DNA of 64,000 bases from Agromyces sp. 3263 (GTDB lineage Bacteria; Actinomycetota; Actinomycetes; Actinomycetales; Microbacteriaceae): contig NZ_JAVDUV010000002.1 of the NCBI RefSeq assembly GCF_031456545.1, positions 620,001-684,000 of the forward strand. The letters are read 5' to 3'. The position numbers were made by a program, and so were the translations under genes. The notes under the pieces were generated by a model that was not told the DNA's origin, searched no databases, and worked only from the letters and a program-made list of their open reading frames with translations. Positions 1 to 9,250 of the stretch are shown here, in pieces (the stretch's first letter is position 1; the number at the start of each line of letters is the position of its first letter).

Positions 1-599
1 AAGAGCCGCACCGGGTCGTCGCCGAGGAACCCGAGGCTGTAAGCACCGAATGCCGCACCGGCGGGCACGTACTCGAGTCCCTGCACGCCACGTCCCCACA
101 CCTCGGAGCGCACGCGCTGCACCAGCTGCTCGCCGGTGCCCTCGGGGATGGCCGTCGCGACCTCGTCGATGCCCGCGCGTGCGGCGGCCTCGAGGGTCGC
201 GGCATCCGTCTCGCCGAGGGGGCGCCAGCCACCCCTGGGCGGTGAGATGCCCGCCCACGTGACCGTGTTCACCTCGGGCGGCCGGGTCATCGTGACCGGA
301 CGCGATTCGTCGTCGTCCGCGAGTTCGGAGCGTGCGCGAACGATGCGCTCGACGAGCGACCGCATCGGCACGACCACGTCGAAGTCCTCGGTCTCGAAGA
401 GGGCGAAGGTGCGCAGCCCGAGGACCGTCGGGCTCTCGTCGAGGATGCCGCGCGGATACAGGATCGCCGTGTAGACCGCGAGGATGCCGGAACCGGCGAC
501 GAGGCGCACCGAACCGTCCTCGACGCGCCCGGCGCGCTGCAGGTAGGTGTGCAGGTCACCGAGCGACAGGCTGTCGGCGAGCGTGAGTTGTTGAACCAT
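1..599 (-). CDS. Conserved hypothetical protein, 3' end beyond window
   Basis: I do not recognise a function. The reverse-strand frame is open from an ATG at 599-597 to the window edge, giving about 199 residues and beginning MVQQLTLADSLSLGDLHTYL. It is soluble-looking, with no signal peptide or membrane segment. The middle has a run of acidic residues (DDDES) followed by a segment rich in Pro, Trp and Gly. Codon use, with G or C in almost every third position, is that of a real gene. A TAGTTT hexamer lies nine bases upstream of the ATG, so the mRNA may be leaderless or nearly so. It diverges from the thioesterase gene that follows. The C-terminus is not visible. Confidence 0.75.
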   Translation of the reverse strand, partial: MVQQLTLADSLSLGDLHTYLQRAGRVEDGSVRLVAGSGILAVYTAILYPRGILDESPTVLGLRTFALFETEDFDVVVPMRSLVERIVRARSELADDDESRPVTMTRPPEVNTVTWAGISPPRGGWRPLGETDAATLEAAARAGIDEVATAIPEGTGEQLVQRVRSEVWGRGVQGLEYVPAGAAFGAYSLGFLGDDPVRL

Positions 600-691
600 C
601 TGCTGTCTAAACTACCAAGGGAGCGCCGGCGCCCCCTGACGTCGGCGTCTTCGGCGTCGTCCCGCGGCCGCCCCCATGACACGGAGGAACG

Positions 692-1573
692 ATGAACGGT
701 CCCATCGACGGCCTGCTGAGCACCCTCAACCTCACCGACACGGGCGCCCGCACCACCGAGGACATCTTCACGGGGCCGTCGCAGTGGATGCCGCTCGGCC
801 GGGTCTTCGGCGGGCAGGTGCTCGCTCAGTCCATCGTGGCCGCCATGCACACCGTGCCGTCCGACCGCACCGTGCATTCGATGCACGGCTACTTCCTGCG
901 GCCCGGCGACGTGCAGCACCCGATCACCTTCTCCGTCGACCGCATCCACGACGGGCGGTCGTTCTCGACGCGCCGCACGCAGGCGTACCAGCACGGCGAG
1001 CCGATCCTGTCGCTCATCGCCTCGTTCCAGACGCACGACGACGGCGTCGAGCACCAGGTCGACATGCCGCACGACCTCCCCGAGCCCGAATCGCTGCCGT
1101 CGACCGCCGACGTGCTCGGCCACGTCGACCACGACGTCGCGCGATACTGGTCGAGCGAGCGGGCGTTCGACGTGCGCCACATCCCGTCTCCCGTGTACCT
1201 CAGGGTCGACGGCGACCGCGTGCCGCGCCAGGCCGTGTGGATGAAGGCGGTCGGCACCCTCTCCGACGACCCGAAGCAGCACCGCGCCGCTCTCGCCTAC
1301 GCGAGCGACTACACGATCCTCGAGCCGGTGCTGCGGGCGCACGGCGTGGCCTGGGCCACTCCCGGCCTGAAGGTGGCGAGCCTGGACCACGCGATGTGGT
1401 GGCACCGCGACGCGCGGGTCGACGAATGGCTGCTGTACACGCAGGAGTCGCCCTCGGCCAGTGGCGGACGCGGGCTCTCGCTCGGCCGGATCTACACGCG
1501 CGACGGCGTGCTGATCGCGAGCGTCGCCCAGGAGGGCATGATCCGTGTCCCCGAGTCCGACCCGCGCGGCTGA
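692..1573 (+). CDS. tesB: Acyl-CoA thioesterase II (TesB family)
   Basis: It hydrolyses acyl-CoA thioesters to free fatty acid and CoA in the cytoplasm. The 293 residues match the usual TesB length and form a double hot-dog fold. Features recalled from E. coli TesB are visible: the N-terminal FGGQVLAQS segment (about 40-47), the ASD motif with the catalytic Asp at 206, SLDHAMWWHR with a Ser at 230 where E. coli has Thr, and the Gln at 280 in AQEGMIR. These form the Asp-Ser/Thr-Gln catalytic triad. The ATG is preceded by GGAGGAACG, a strong ribosome-binding site. A Rieske lipoprotein gene follows on the same strand after 35 bases, but no functional link is obvious. Confidence 0.96.
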   Translation: MNGPIDGLLSTLNLTDTGARTTEDIFTGPSQWMPLGRVFGGQVLAQSIVAAMHTVPSDRTVHSMHGYFLRPGDVQHPITFSVDRIHDGRSFSTRRTQAYQHGEPILSLIASFQTHDDGVEHQVDMPHDLPEPESLPSTADVLGHVDHDVARYWSSERAFDVRHIPSPVYLRVDGDRVPRQAVWMKAVGTLSDDPKQHRAALAYASDYTILEPVLRAHGVAWATPGLKVASLDHAMWWHRDARVDEWLLYTQESPSASGGRGLSLGRIYTRDGVLIASVAQEGMIRVPESDPRG

Positions 1574-1608
1574 CGCCCGAGTCACTCGACCGAACGAAGG
1601 AGCAGGCC

Positions 1609-2100
1609 ATGACGACGTCCTCACACCTCACCCGGCGCACCGTCCTGACCGTCGGATCGACCGGAGCGCTCGGCGGCGTGCTTGCGCTCGCGGCGTGTGC
1701 TCCCGGCGATCCCGATGCCAGCTCGTCGAAGCCGACATCGGCGGCGCCGAGCGTGACCGACGAGCCGGTGACCGGAACGACCGGCGCCCCAGACGCGCCC
1801 GCCGTCGGTGAGGACATCGCGGCCCTTGCCGACGTGCCGGTCGGCGGCAGCATCGATGCCACCATCAACGGGGAGCCCGCCCTCATCGCGCAGCCGACCG
1901 CAGGTCAGGTCGTGGCGTTCAGCGCGGTGTGCACGCACCAGGGCTGCATCGTGGCCGCTTCCGGCGATGAGTTCGACTGCCCCTGCCACGGGTCGAAGTT
2001 CGACGCCGCCACGGGCGACGTGCTCAACGGTCCCGCGCTGGAGCCGCTTCCCGCGATCCCCGTCGCGGTCTCGGGCGACCGCATCGTCGCGGCCTCCTGA
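1609..2100 (+). CDS. Tat-exported Rieske [2Fe-2S] lipoprotein
   Basis: This is a 163-residue Rieske iron-sulphur protein. The N-terminus combines a twin-arginine motif (RRTVLT, 9-14) with a hydrophobic stretch ending in the lipobox LAAC (Cys30), so it should be folded with its cluster, exported by Tat and lipid-anchored outside. A Ser/Thr/Pro/Ala-rich linker follows to about residue 68. The Rieske ligands are complete: CTHQGC (Cys108, His110, Cys113) and CPCHGS (Cys124, Cys126, His127), including the two disulphide cysteines of the high-potential type. The next gene starts one base after the stop and encodes a DUF2231-like membrane protein. The two may form a small electron-transfer module, which is inference. 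The redox partner is unknown. Confidence 0.95.
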   Translation: MTTSSHLTRRTVLTVGSTGALGGVLALAACAPGDPDASSSKPTSAAPSVTDEPVTGTTGAPDAPAVGEDIAALADVPVGGSIDATINGEPALIAQPTAGQVVAFSAVCTHQGCIVAASGDEFDCPCHGSKFDAATGDVLNGPALEPLPAIPVAVSGDRIVAAS

Positions 2101-2101
2101 C

Positions 2102-2623
2102 GTGGAGTACACGTTCGCGGGGTTGCCCCTGCACGTGCTGCTCGTGCACGCCGTCATCGTGCTCACACCGCTGGTCGGCCTGTCGCTCATCGTGATCGCC
2201 GCCTGGCCCGCTGCGCGTCGCGTGCTCTGGATCCCGGTGCTCGTCGCGGCGGCCCTGCTCCTGCCGCTCGGCCTCGTGACGATCGAGGCCGGCGAGTGGC
2301 TGCAGGCTCGCGTGCCTGCTGCGCCGCTGATCGCCGAGCACACGACGCAGGGCGAGGACATCGTGCCGTGGCTCTGGGCACTGCTCGTCGTGGCGGTGCT
2401 CATCGCGGCGTGGGCCGTCGTCGAACGACTGGCTGCCTCACAGGCGACGGATGCCGCGCCGCGCCGCCCGTCGCGCGCCATCCGCGTCGCCGTGGGGGTC
2501 GTGCTGACCATCGCCGCGGTGGCCGCGACGGCGGGCGCGACGTGGACGATCGTGCAGATCGGCGAGTCGGGCAGCCGCGCCGTGTGGGAGGGCTCGTACA
2601 GCGACGTGCCGCTCGACCGCTGA
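2102..2623 (+). CDS. DUF2231-like integral membrane protein
   Basis: This is a 173-residue membrane protein beginning MEYTFAGLPLHVLLVHAVIV. The start is a GTG one base after the Rieske stop codon, implying translational coupling. I count four hydrophobic segments at roughly residues 8-30, 38-60, 84-106 and 125-148. The opening GLPLHVLLVHAVIVLTPL, with His residues in the first helix, resembles the PLHPLLVHFPI-type start of DUF2231 proteins. Some members of that family accompany redox proteins, so the helix-1 histidines could bind haem; this is inference. The gene converges with the hot-dog thioesterase gene with only two bases between stop codons. Confidence 0.8.
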   Translation: MEYTFAGLPLHVLLVHAVIVLTPLVGLSLIVIAAWPAARRVLWIPVLVAAALLLPLGLVTIEAGEWLQARVPAAPLIAEHTTQGEDIVPWLWALLVVAVLIAAWAVVERLAASQATDAAPRRPSRAIRVAVGVVLTIAAVAATAGATWTIVQIGESGSRAVWEGSYSDVPLDR

Positions 2624-2625
2624 GG

Positions 2626-3102
2626 TCAGCGACGACGGAACGCGAGCGGCTCGCCCAAGTAGGGCTCCCACGCCGCTCGCTCGCGGTCGGAGATGCGACG
2701 CGGACGCTCGGTCTCGGTGTCGACCAGCACGATCGTCGTGATGGCCCGGGTGTAGAGCACCCGCGGCTCGACGCCGTCTGGTGAGAACACCTCGTAGCAG
2801 ACGTCGAGGCTCGCACCGCCCATGTGGCCGATCCAGAGTTCGACGTCGAGCGGCTGGCGCTGATACGGGATCGGCGCGAGGTACTCGACCTCCTGCCGGG
2901 CGATGAGCGTGATCGTGCTCGCGCCGGGTGAGGCGTCGATGACCGCGGTCGAGGCGCCGACCGCATGCTCGGGCGTGTCGGTGCTCACCCAGAACGCCTG
3001 GATGCGGGCCTCCTCGAGGAGGCTCAGCATCCGGGCGTTGTTCACGTGGCCGTACGCGTCGAGATCGGACCACCGCAGCGGCGTCGGCACGTGCAGCCGC
3101 AC
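2626..3102 (-). CDS. Hot-dog fold acyl-CoA thioesterase (4HBT/FadM type)
   Basis: This predicted 158-residue single hot-dog thioesterase acts on acyl-CoA; the true substrate is unknown. The hallmark WSDLDAYGHVNNARMLSLLEEAR near the N-terminus is the 4HBT signature, with the catalytic-type Asp in DxDxYGHVNN. A later stretch, DVELWIGHMGGASL, matches the central strand region. I chose the GTG at 3102, one base after the ettA stop, because it gives RLHVPTPLRW as the usual short N-terminus and has GAGGGA upstream. Starting further upstream would only add ettA-overlapping sequence. It is probably co-transcribed and translationally coupled with ettA. Confidence 0.9.
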   Translation of the reverse strand: MRLHVPTPLRWSDLDAYGHVNNARMLSLLEEARIQAFWVSTDTPEHAVGASTAVIDASPGASTITLIARQEVEYLAPIPYQRQPLDVELWIGHMGGASLDVCYEVFSPDGVEPRVLYTRAITTIVLVDTETERPRRISDRERAAWEPYLGEPLAFRRR

Positions 3103-3103
3103 G

Positions 3104-4786
<1,683 letters not shown>

Positions 4787-4791
4787 GTCGC

Positions 4792-5280
4792 CTACCAGTC
4801 TATGGGTCGCGTCTCGCCGACGAGACAGCCGCCGGTGCCGAGCGGCGGCCGTACGGCGCTGTGGTAGCCGCCGGATGCCGGTCCGTACTGACCCACGAGG
4901 CACTCGCCCTGGAACAGCACCGCGAACTGCACCGAGTCGGCCTGCAGGTCGACGCTGGTGCGGTCCGCCGTCACCTCCATCTGCGACTTGTCGAATCCCG
5001 CTGCGACGAGCGCATCGATGAAGTCCCGGCCGCCCGCGTCGGCCTTGCCGGCGACGACCGCGGTGTTGACGCCGTCGAAGTACGGAAGGTTCTCCGACGC
5101 GGAGAGCTGCGGGCTGAGCGTCGGCGGTGCGCTCGGCGTCGGTCGTACGGTCGCCGGAGTGCTCGGCGAGGCCGACGCGGAGGGCTGGTCGGGCGGAGTG
5201 CCCGTGCAGGCGGCGAGGGCGACAACCAGCGCGGCCCCGGCCAACGCCGAGACCGCGATCCTCGGAACCCGCCGTGCCAT
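4792..5280 (-). CDS. Secreted lipoprotein of unknown function
   Basis: This 162-residue protein has a clear lipoprotein signal: MARRVPRI, a hydrophobic core, then LVVALAAC with the lipidated Cys at about residue 25. A low-complexity Ser/Pro/Ala/Thr linker follows to about residue 58, then a compact domain containing two cysteines (FQGECLVGQYG and GTGGCLVGET) that could form a disulphide. The start has a good ribosome-binding site (GAGGGGGAGCG). From memory it resembles small actinobacterial lipoproteins grouped as DUF6993, but I cannot verify that. The stop lies five bases before ettA, whose -10 hexamer therefore sits inside this gene. Confidence 0.85.
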   Translation of the reverse strand: MARRVPRIAVSALAGAALVVALAACTGTPPDQPSASASPSTPATVRPTPSAPPTLSPQLSASENLPYFDGVNTAVVAGKADAGGRDFIDALVAAGFDKSQMEVTADRTSVDLQADSVQFAVLFQGECLVGQYGPASGGYHSAVRPPLGTGGCLVGETRPIDW

Positions 5281-5360
5281 CGCTCCCCCTCATCCGGCGG
5301 TGCGACCGCCCGAGCCGAGTCTATGGGGTGGGTGCACGGATCGAGCGGTCGCGAACGCCC

Positions 5361-5894
5361 TCACACGGCACTCGCCAGCTGCGCCTCGCCGGCGTCGATG
5401 TCGTCGTCCTCGGCGAGGTCGTCGAGGCCCTCATCCGCCGCCACGGATCCAAGACCGGCCGGCAGCACCACGCCTTCGGAGCCGGGCCACGCGTTCGACT
5501 CGGACGAGCCGCCGGCCTCGGTGTCGGGTGCCGGCTCCCGCCGCACCTTGGTGAGCACCGTGGTGCCCCAGGTGAGGTCGTGCCCGATCGCCTCGGCCTC
5601 GATCTCGATGGCCGTGCCCGACTTCTCTCCGTTGTCCCAGGCGCGGAGGCGGTGGCGTCCGTGCACGACCACCCGGTCGCCCTTGCGGATGGAGATGGCG
5701 GCGTTGTTCGCGAGTTGGCGGAAGCCGGAGACGGTGTACCAGTTCGTCTCCCCGTCCTCCCAGGCGCCCTTCGCCCGGTCGAAGTAGCGCCGGGTCGACG
5801 CGAGCCGGAACGAGGTGATCGCGAGTCCTTGGCTGGTCACGTGCACCCGCGGGTCGCTGCCCACCGCGCCGGTCACGGTGATGGTGTCGGTCAT
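5361..5894 (-). CDS. ssb: Single-stranded DNA-binding protein (SSB paralogue)
   Basis: This 177-residue OB-fold SSB begins MTDTITVTGAVGSDPRVHVT. It shows the usual core: SFRLASTRRYFDRAKGAWEDGETNWYTV (about 28-55) and then KGDRVVVHGRHRLRAWDN. The C-terminal third is acidic and low in complexity but ends GEAQLASAV. It lacks the DDDIPF-like tip that recruits partner proteins in the main SSB. It is therefore likely an accessory SSB rather than the replicative one, which in actinobacteria lies between rpsF and rpsR. The ribosome-binding site is GAGGAGC. The 200-base region to the divergent mgrA gene holds three copies of a 12-base word, described separately. Confidence 0.92.
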   Translation of the reverse strand: MTDTITVTGAVGSDPRVHVTSQGLAITSFRLASTRRYFDRAKGAWEDGETNWYTVSGFRQLANNAAISIRKGDRVVVHGRHRLRAWDNGEKSGTAIEIEAEAIGHDLTWGTTVLTKVRREPAPDTEAGGSSESNAWPGSEGVVLPAGLGSVAADEGLDDLAEDDDIDAGEAQLASAV

Positions 5895-5935
5895 GTCATG
5901 CTCCTCGGAGTCTGCGCCGCCGCGAATCGACGGCT

Positions 5936-6016
5936 CGCGGCATCCGGAGCTGCTCGTGCCGGACCATGCCCCGGATGCCGCGTCGCATCAGGATCGCGTC
6001 CCCACGCGGCATCCGG
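5936..6016. repeat. Three copies of CGCGGCATCCGG in an intergenic region
   Basis: The 12-base word CGCGGCATCCGG occurs at 5936-5947 and 6005-6016, and as its exact reverse complement at 5971-5982, within 81 bases of non-coding DNA between ssb and mgrA. The first two copies form a 12-bp inverted repeat with a 23-base loop. Both flanking genes point away, so a terminator is not needed here. The core GCATCC recurs throughout the window. Confidence 0.85.
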
Positions 6017-6083
6017 GTCAGCCGTCGATGCATCGGGGGCGAGCGGACCGCAGGCCGGCCCTGTCGAGGACGAGACGTCGCCA

Positions 6084-6089
6084 TAGAGT
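6084..6089 (+). promoter_or_regulatory. -10 hexamer of mgrA, leaderless layout
   Basis: TAGAGT ends exactly six bases before the mgrA ATG at 6096, placing the expected transcription start on or next to the start codon. CTGTCG, a weak -35 (three of six matches to TTGACA), lies 17 bases upstream. Confidence 0.6.
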
Positions 6090-6095
6090 GGTCAG

Positions 6096-7103
6096 ATGAC
6101 CTACGTCGCCACTTCGGAACGCTACGATCGCATGCGCTACAACCGGGTCGGACGGAGCGGGCTGAAGCTGCCCGCACTGTCGCTCGGCCTCTGGCACAAC
6201 TTCGGCCACGACCGCCCGTGGGACACGCAGCGCGCCATCGTGCGCCGGGCGTTCGACCTCGGCATCACGCACTTCGACCTCGCCAACAACTACGGCCCTC
6301 CCGCCGGCAGCGCCGAGGAGAACTTCGGCCGCATGCTCGCGACCGACCTCGCGCCCTACCGCGACGAGCTCGTCGTCTCGTCGAAGGCCGGGTACGACAT
6401 GTGGCCCGGCCCGTACGGCGACTTCGGCTCGCGCAAGTACCTGCTGTCGTCGCTCGACCAGAGCCTCGGACGCCTCGGACTCGACTACGTCGACATCTTC
6501 TACTCCCACCGTCCCGACCCCGAGACGCCCGTCGAGGAGACCATGGGCGCGCTCGCGAGCGCGGTGCGCCAGGGCAAGGCCCTCTACGTGGGCATCTCGA
6601 ACTACTCGCCCGAGCAGACGCGCGCCGCCGCGGCCGCCCTCGAGGCCGAGGGGGTGCCGCTGCTCATCCACCAGCCGCGCTACTCGATGTTCGACCGCCA
6701 CATCGAGGAAGGGCTGTTCCCCGTGCTCGAGGAGGTCGGCGCGGCCAGCATCGTCTTCTCGCCGCTCGCGCAGGGCCTCCTCACCGACCGCTACCTCTCC
6801 GGCGACGTCCCGGCGGACTCCCGGGCCGCGACCAGCCGGTTCCTGTCAGCCGAGAAGATCAGCGACGAGTACCTCGAGCGGGTGCGGGGGCTCGATGCGA
6901 TCGCGAAGGAACGCGGGCAGAGCATCGCCCAGCTCGCGCTGTCCTGGGTGCTCCGCGAGCCGCTCGTCGCGAGCGCGCTCATCGGCGCGTCCAGCGTGGC
7001 GCAGCTCGAGCAGAACGTGGCCGCCCTCGACGCGGCCCCGCTCGACGCCGAGGAGATCGCCCGGATCGAGCCCTTCGCCGCGCACGGCACCGCGCTCGGC
7101 TGA
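6096..7103 (+). CDS. mgrA: Aldo/keto reductase, L-glyceraldehyde 3-phosphate reductase type
   Basis: This 335-residue NADPH-dependent aldo/keto reductase is of the YghZ/MgrA subfamily, which detoxifies L-glyceraldehyde 3-phosphate and methylglyoxal-type aldehydes. The catalytic tetrad is visible: Asp and Tyr in FDLANNYGPP, Lys in VSSKAGY and His in YSHRPD. The Mgr-type N-terminus YNRVGRSGLKLPALSLGLWHNFG and the FNEW-like segment KYLLSSLDQSLGRLGLDYVDIFY match the family. The C-terminal cofactor region has SALIGASSVAQLEQN. There is no ribosome-binding site, but a -10 hexamer six bases upstream implies a leaderless message. The closely related potassium-channel beta-like AKRs are the main alternative identity. 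Confidence 0.93.
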   Translation: MTYVATSERYDRMRYNRVGRSGLKLPALSLGLWHNFGHDRPWDTQRAIVRRAFDLGITHFDLANNYGPPAGSAEENFGRMLATDLAPYRDELVVSSKAGYDMWPGPYGDFGSRKYLLSSLDQSLGRLGLDYVDIFYSHRPDPETPVEETMGALASAVRQGKALYVGISNYSPEQTRAAAAALEAEGVPLLIHQPRYSMFDRHIEEGLFPVLEEVGAASIVFSPLAQGLLTDRYLSGDVPADSRAATSRFLSAEKISDEYLERVRGLDAIAKERGQSIAQLALSWVLREPLVASALIGASSVAQLEQNVAALDAAPLDAEEIARIEPFAAHGTALG

Positions 7104-7218
7104 CCTCGCGCCGCACGGTGGCGGCGAGTCCGCTTCATGCACGGAGCGTCTCGATGTCGGTGGCCGGCCGTAGCCTCGCGTCAGACGCAGGGCCGGCTGC
7201 ACGACGAAGAGGAGCGAC

Positions 7219-7512
7219 ATGCCCGCCACCGTGCTCATCGAAGCTGTGCTCACCGAGACCGTGCGCACCGACGCCGAGCTCACCGTGCCACGCGACATCC
7301 TCTCCCCAGTGCCCGGCCTGACGGTCACGGCCGTCGGTCCGGGCCTCTGGCGGGTCTGCCGCGCGCACGGGCCGGTGCTGGGCCACATCGAGCGACGCCG
7401 CCACGACGACGCCGACCGCTACGTCGCCCGACGGCTCGTCGGGGGCGGCATCCGCTCGATGGAGCTCGGGGAATTCTGGTCGGCGACGGATGCCGCGGAG
7501 TGCTTCCGATGA
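7219..7512 (+). CDS. Hypothetical 97-residue protein
   Basis: I do not recognise this protein. It begins MPATVLIEAVLTETVRTDAE, has a ribosome-binding site (GAAGAGGAGCGAC) six bases upstream, and shows the codon bias of its neighbours. It has no signal peptide, membrane segment or metal motif. There is a single cysteine in LWRVCRAHGPVLGH and one at the C-terminus. The predicted fold is mixed alpha/beta with an Arg/His-rich middle. It sits between mgrA and a membrane-anchored hypothetical, with a separate promoter for the latter, so no operon is implied. Confidence 0.7.
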   Translation: MPATVLIEAVLTETVRTDAELTVPRDILSPVPGLTVTAVGPGLWRVCRAHGPVLGHIERRRHDDADRYVARRLVGGGIRSMELGEFWSATDAAECFR

Positions 7513-7601
7513 CGAGCGCGCCCGTCATCGCGGCGTCGTTCGGGGCGCGCGAGGTTGCGGCCACGCCGTCGAGCCTCGGACGACGTGCCGCCCGCCACGG
7601 G

Positions 7602-7607
7602 TAGCCT
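7602..7607 (+). promoter_or_regulatory. -10 hexamer for the 7614 gene, leaderless layout
   Basis: TAGCCT is followed by exactly six bases and then the ATG at 7614. There is no ribosome-binding site and no convincing -35. Confidence 0.5.
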
Positions 7608-7613
7608 GCGCTC

Positions 7614-8258
7614 ATGCAGTGGTGGAACGATCTCATCTCCTGGCTCACCTCGAGTGCGGCTCGGCCGACCGTGTACGCGGGCATCGTGCTCTTCGTCGCT
7701 GTCCTCGCGGCCGGCCTCCTCGCGGCGTGGATCGCGTCCGCGGCGATCCGCCGCGTCGTCGCCCAGCGCGACCGCGAGGCGAAGACCGCGGCCATCGCCG
7801 CACTCGTCGACGCCGCGACGGAGGCCTCCGTCTGGAACTCGCTCACGCCGCAGGAGCAGGTCCTGGCCGACCGCACCGTGGGCCAGGCCGACATCCTGGT
7901 GCGACTGTTGCCGATCCGCGGCTCCGACGTGGCCGCGAACTGGGCGGCCCACCAGCTGCATGAGCTGAAGCGCGCCTCTGCGACCTTCGGCTACCAGCTC
8001 GATCCGGCCGTCGTGGAGTTCCGTGATCGGATGCTCGACTGGGAGCGCCGCCCCTCGCGCGCCCGCAAGCAGTTCCAGAACGACCTGGTGCGCTGGCGCA
8101 CGCAGCGGCAGGAGCCCGAGGTCGTCGCGGTCGAGGCGCAGGACGCCTGGGTCGCCGAGCAGCACCACGAGCGCTACCAATCCGCGGCCACCATCGACGC
8201 CGGAGTCCGCTCGACCGACACGGCGCCCACGGCGACGCTCGACGACGCGCGCGCCTAA
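7614..8258 (+). CDS. Hypothetical membrane-anchored protein
   Basis: This 214-residue protein begins MQWWNDLISWLTSSAARPTV. It has one clear membrane segment at about residues 20-43 (AGIVLFVAVLAAGLLAAWIA), then a long cytoplasmic domain. The soluble part is mainly helical with many Arg, Gln and Glu residues (PAVVEFRDRMLDWERRPSRA) and ends in a Thr/Ala-rich tail. No catalytic motif is visible and I know no function. The layout resembles actinobacterial proteins with a single N-terminal anchor and an amphipathic helical body. It converges with nadE after 33 bases. Confidence 0.8.
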   Translation: MQWWNDLISWLTSSAARPTVYAGIVLFVAVLAAGLLAAWIASAAIRRVVAQRDREAKTAAIAALVDAATEASVWNSLTPQEQVLADRTVGQADILVRLLPIRGSDVAANWAAHQLHELKRASATFGYQLDPAVVEFRDRMLDWERRPSRARKQFQNDLVRWRTQRQEPEVVAVEAQDAWVAEQHHERYQSAATIDAGVRSTDTAPTATLDDARA

Positions 8259-8291
8259 GGCCTCAAGGCTGCAGGCCCCGAGAGCTGACGC

Positions 8292-9113
8292 TCAGATCCA
8301 CCAGTCGTCGAACATCGACACCGGCACGGCGCGCTTGTGGCGCGTCTGCAGGAAACGCGCCTCGATGCGCTCGGCGATTTGGGGGTCGATGTCCCCGCCC
8401 TCGAGGTAGGCGTCGATGTCGTGGTACGTCAGGCCGAGGTTCGCCTCGTCGGCCTGGCCGGGAATCTCGTCGAGGAGATCCGCGGTCGGCACCTTCTGGT
8501 GCAGCTGCTCGGGCGCCTCGAGGTGGCGCAGCATCGCGCGGCCCTGGCGCTTCGTGAGGCCGGTGAGGGGCAGGATGTCGGCTCCGCCGTCGCCGTACTT
8601 CGTGAAGAACCCGGTGACGGCCTCGGCGGCGTGATCCGTGCCGACCACGAGCAGCCCCTCCTCGCCCGCCAGGGCGTACTGCGCCACCATGCGCATGCGG
8701 GCCTTGACGTTGCCCTTGCCGAAGTCGCTGACGGGCTCGCCCACGGCGGCCTCGAACTCGGCGGCGAGCCCGTCGACGCCGCGCTTGATGTTGAACACGA
8801 CGGTCTCGGGCGGCCGGATGTAGTCGAGCGCCGCCTGCGCATCGGCTTCGTCGCGCTGCACGCCGTAGGGCAGTCGGACGGCCACGAAGCGAGTGGGCCG
8901 GCCCTCGGCCACGAGCTCCTCGGCCGCCATCCGGCAGAGGAAGCCGGCGAGCGTCGAGTCCTGCCCGCCGCTGATGCCGAGCACGAACCCCTTCGCACCG
9001 GTGGTCCGCACGTAGGTCTTGAGGAAGTCGATCCGAGCACGCACCTGCTCGGCGGGGTCGATGGTGGGGCTGACATTCAGTTCCGCGATGATTCTCGCCT
9101 GCAGGTCGCGCAT
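8292..9113 (-). CDS. nadE: Ammonia-dependent NAD+ synthetase
   Basis: It catalyses the last step of NAD+ synthesis: deamido-NAD+ plus ATP and ammonia gives NAD+, AMP and PPi. The 273 residues match E. coli NadE (about 275), with no N-terminal glutaminase domain, so ammonia or a separate amidotransferase supplies nitrogen. The PP-loop SGGQDST is at 48-54. Further family stretches are [31 protein letters not shown] (the deamido-NAD binding segment), [28 protein letters not shown] and the C-terminal [15 protein letters not shown] chose the ATG at 9113, which gives the standard N-terminus and has a -10 hexamer six bases upstream; no ribosome-binding site is needed. Confidence 0.97.
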   Translation of the reverse strand: MRDLQARIIAELNVSPTIDPAEQVRARIDFLKTYVRTTGAKGFVLGISGGQDSTLAGFLCRMAAEELVAEGRPTRFVAVRLPYGVQRDEADAQAALDYIRPPETVVFNIKRGVDGLAAEFEAAVGEPVSDFGKGNVKARMRMVAQYALAGEEGLLVVGTDHAAEAVTGFFTKYGDGGADILPLTGLTKRQGRAMLRHLEAPEQLHQKVPTADLLDEIPGQADEANLGLTYHDIDAYLEGGDIDPQIAERIEARFLQTRHKRAVPVSMFDDWWI

Positions 9114-9119
9114 GTCTCG

Positions 9120-9125
9120 ACGATA
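9120..9125 (-). promoter_or_regulatory. -10 hexamer of nadE, leaderless layout
   Basis: Read on the minus strand, TATCGT is followed by CGAGAC and then the ATG, a six-base gap. The transcription start should coincide with the start codon. Confidence 0.6.
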
Positions 9126-9250
9126 CCGCCGGGATGTTTCGCAGAGGCAACATCGACGTGGTCGTCGTGCCGCATCCGGCCGGGACCTCCTCGCTCCGCT
9201 AGCATCGCGGCAGGCGCAGGACGGTGGCGCCGGAATGCGGGGGTGCGACC

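Noticed and set aside
4787..5293. N-terminal extension of ettA across the lipoprotein gene
   Set aside because: It is the same strand but another frame relative to a clear lipoprotein signal peptide. EttA homologues start at MADYIYSM, where a -10 hexamer is also present.
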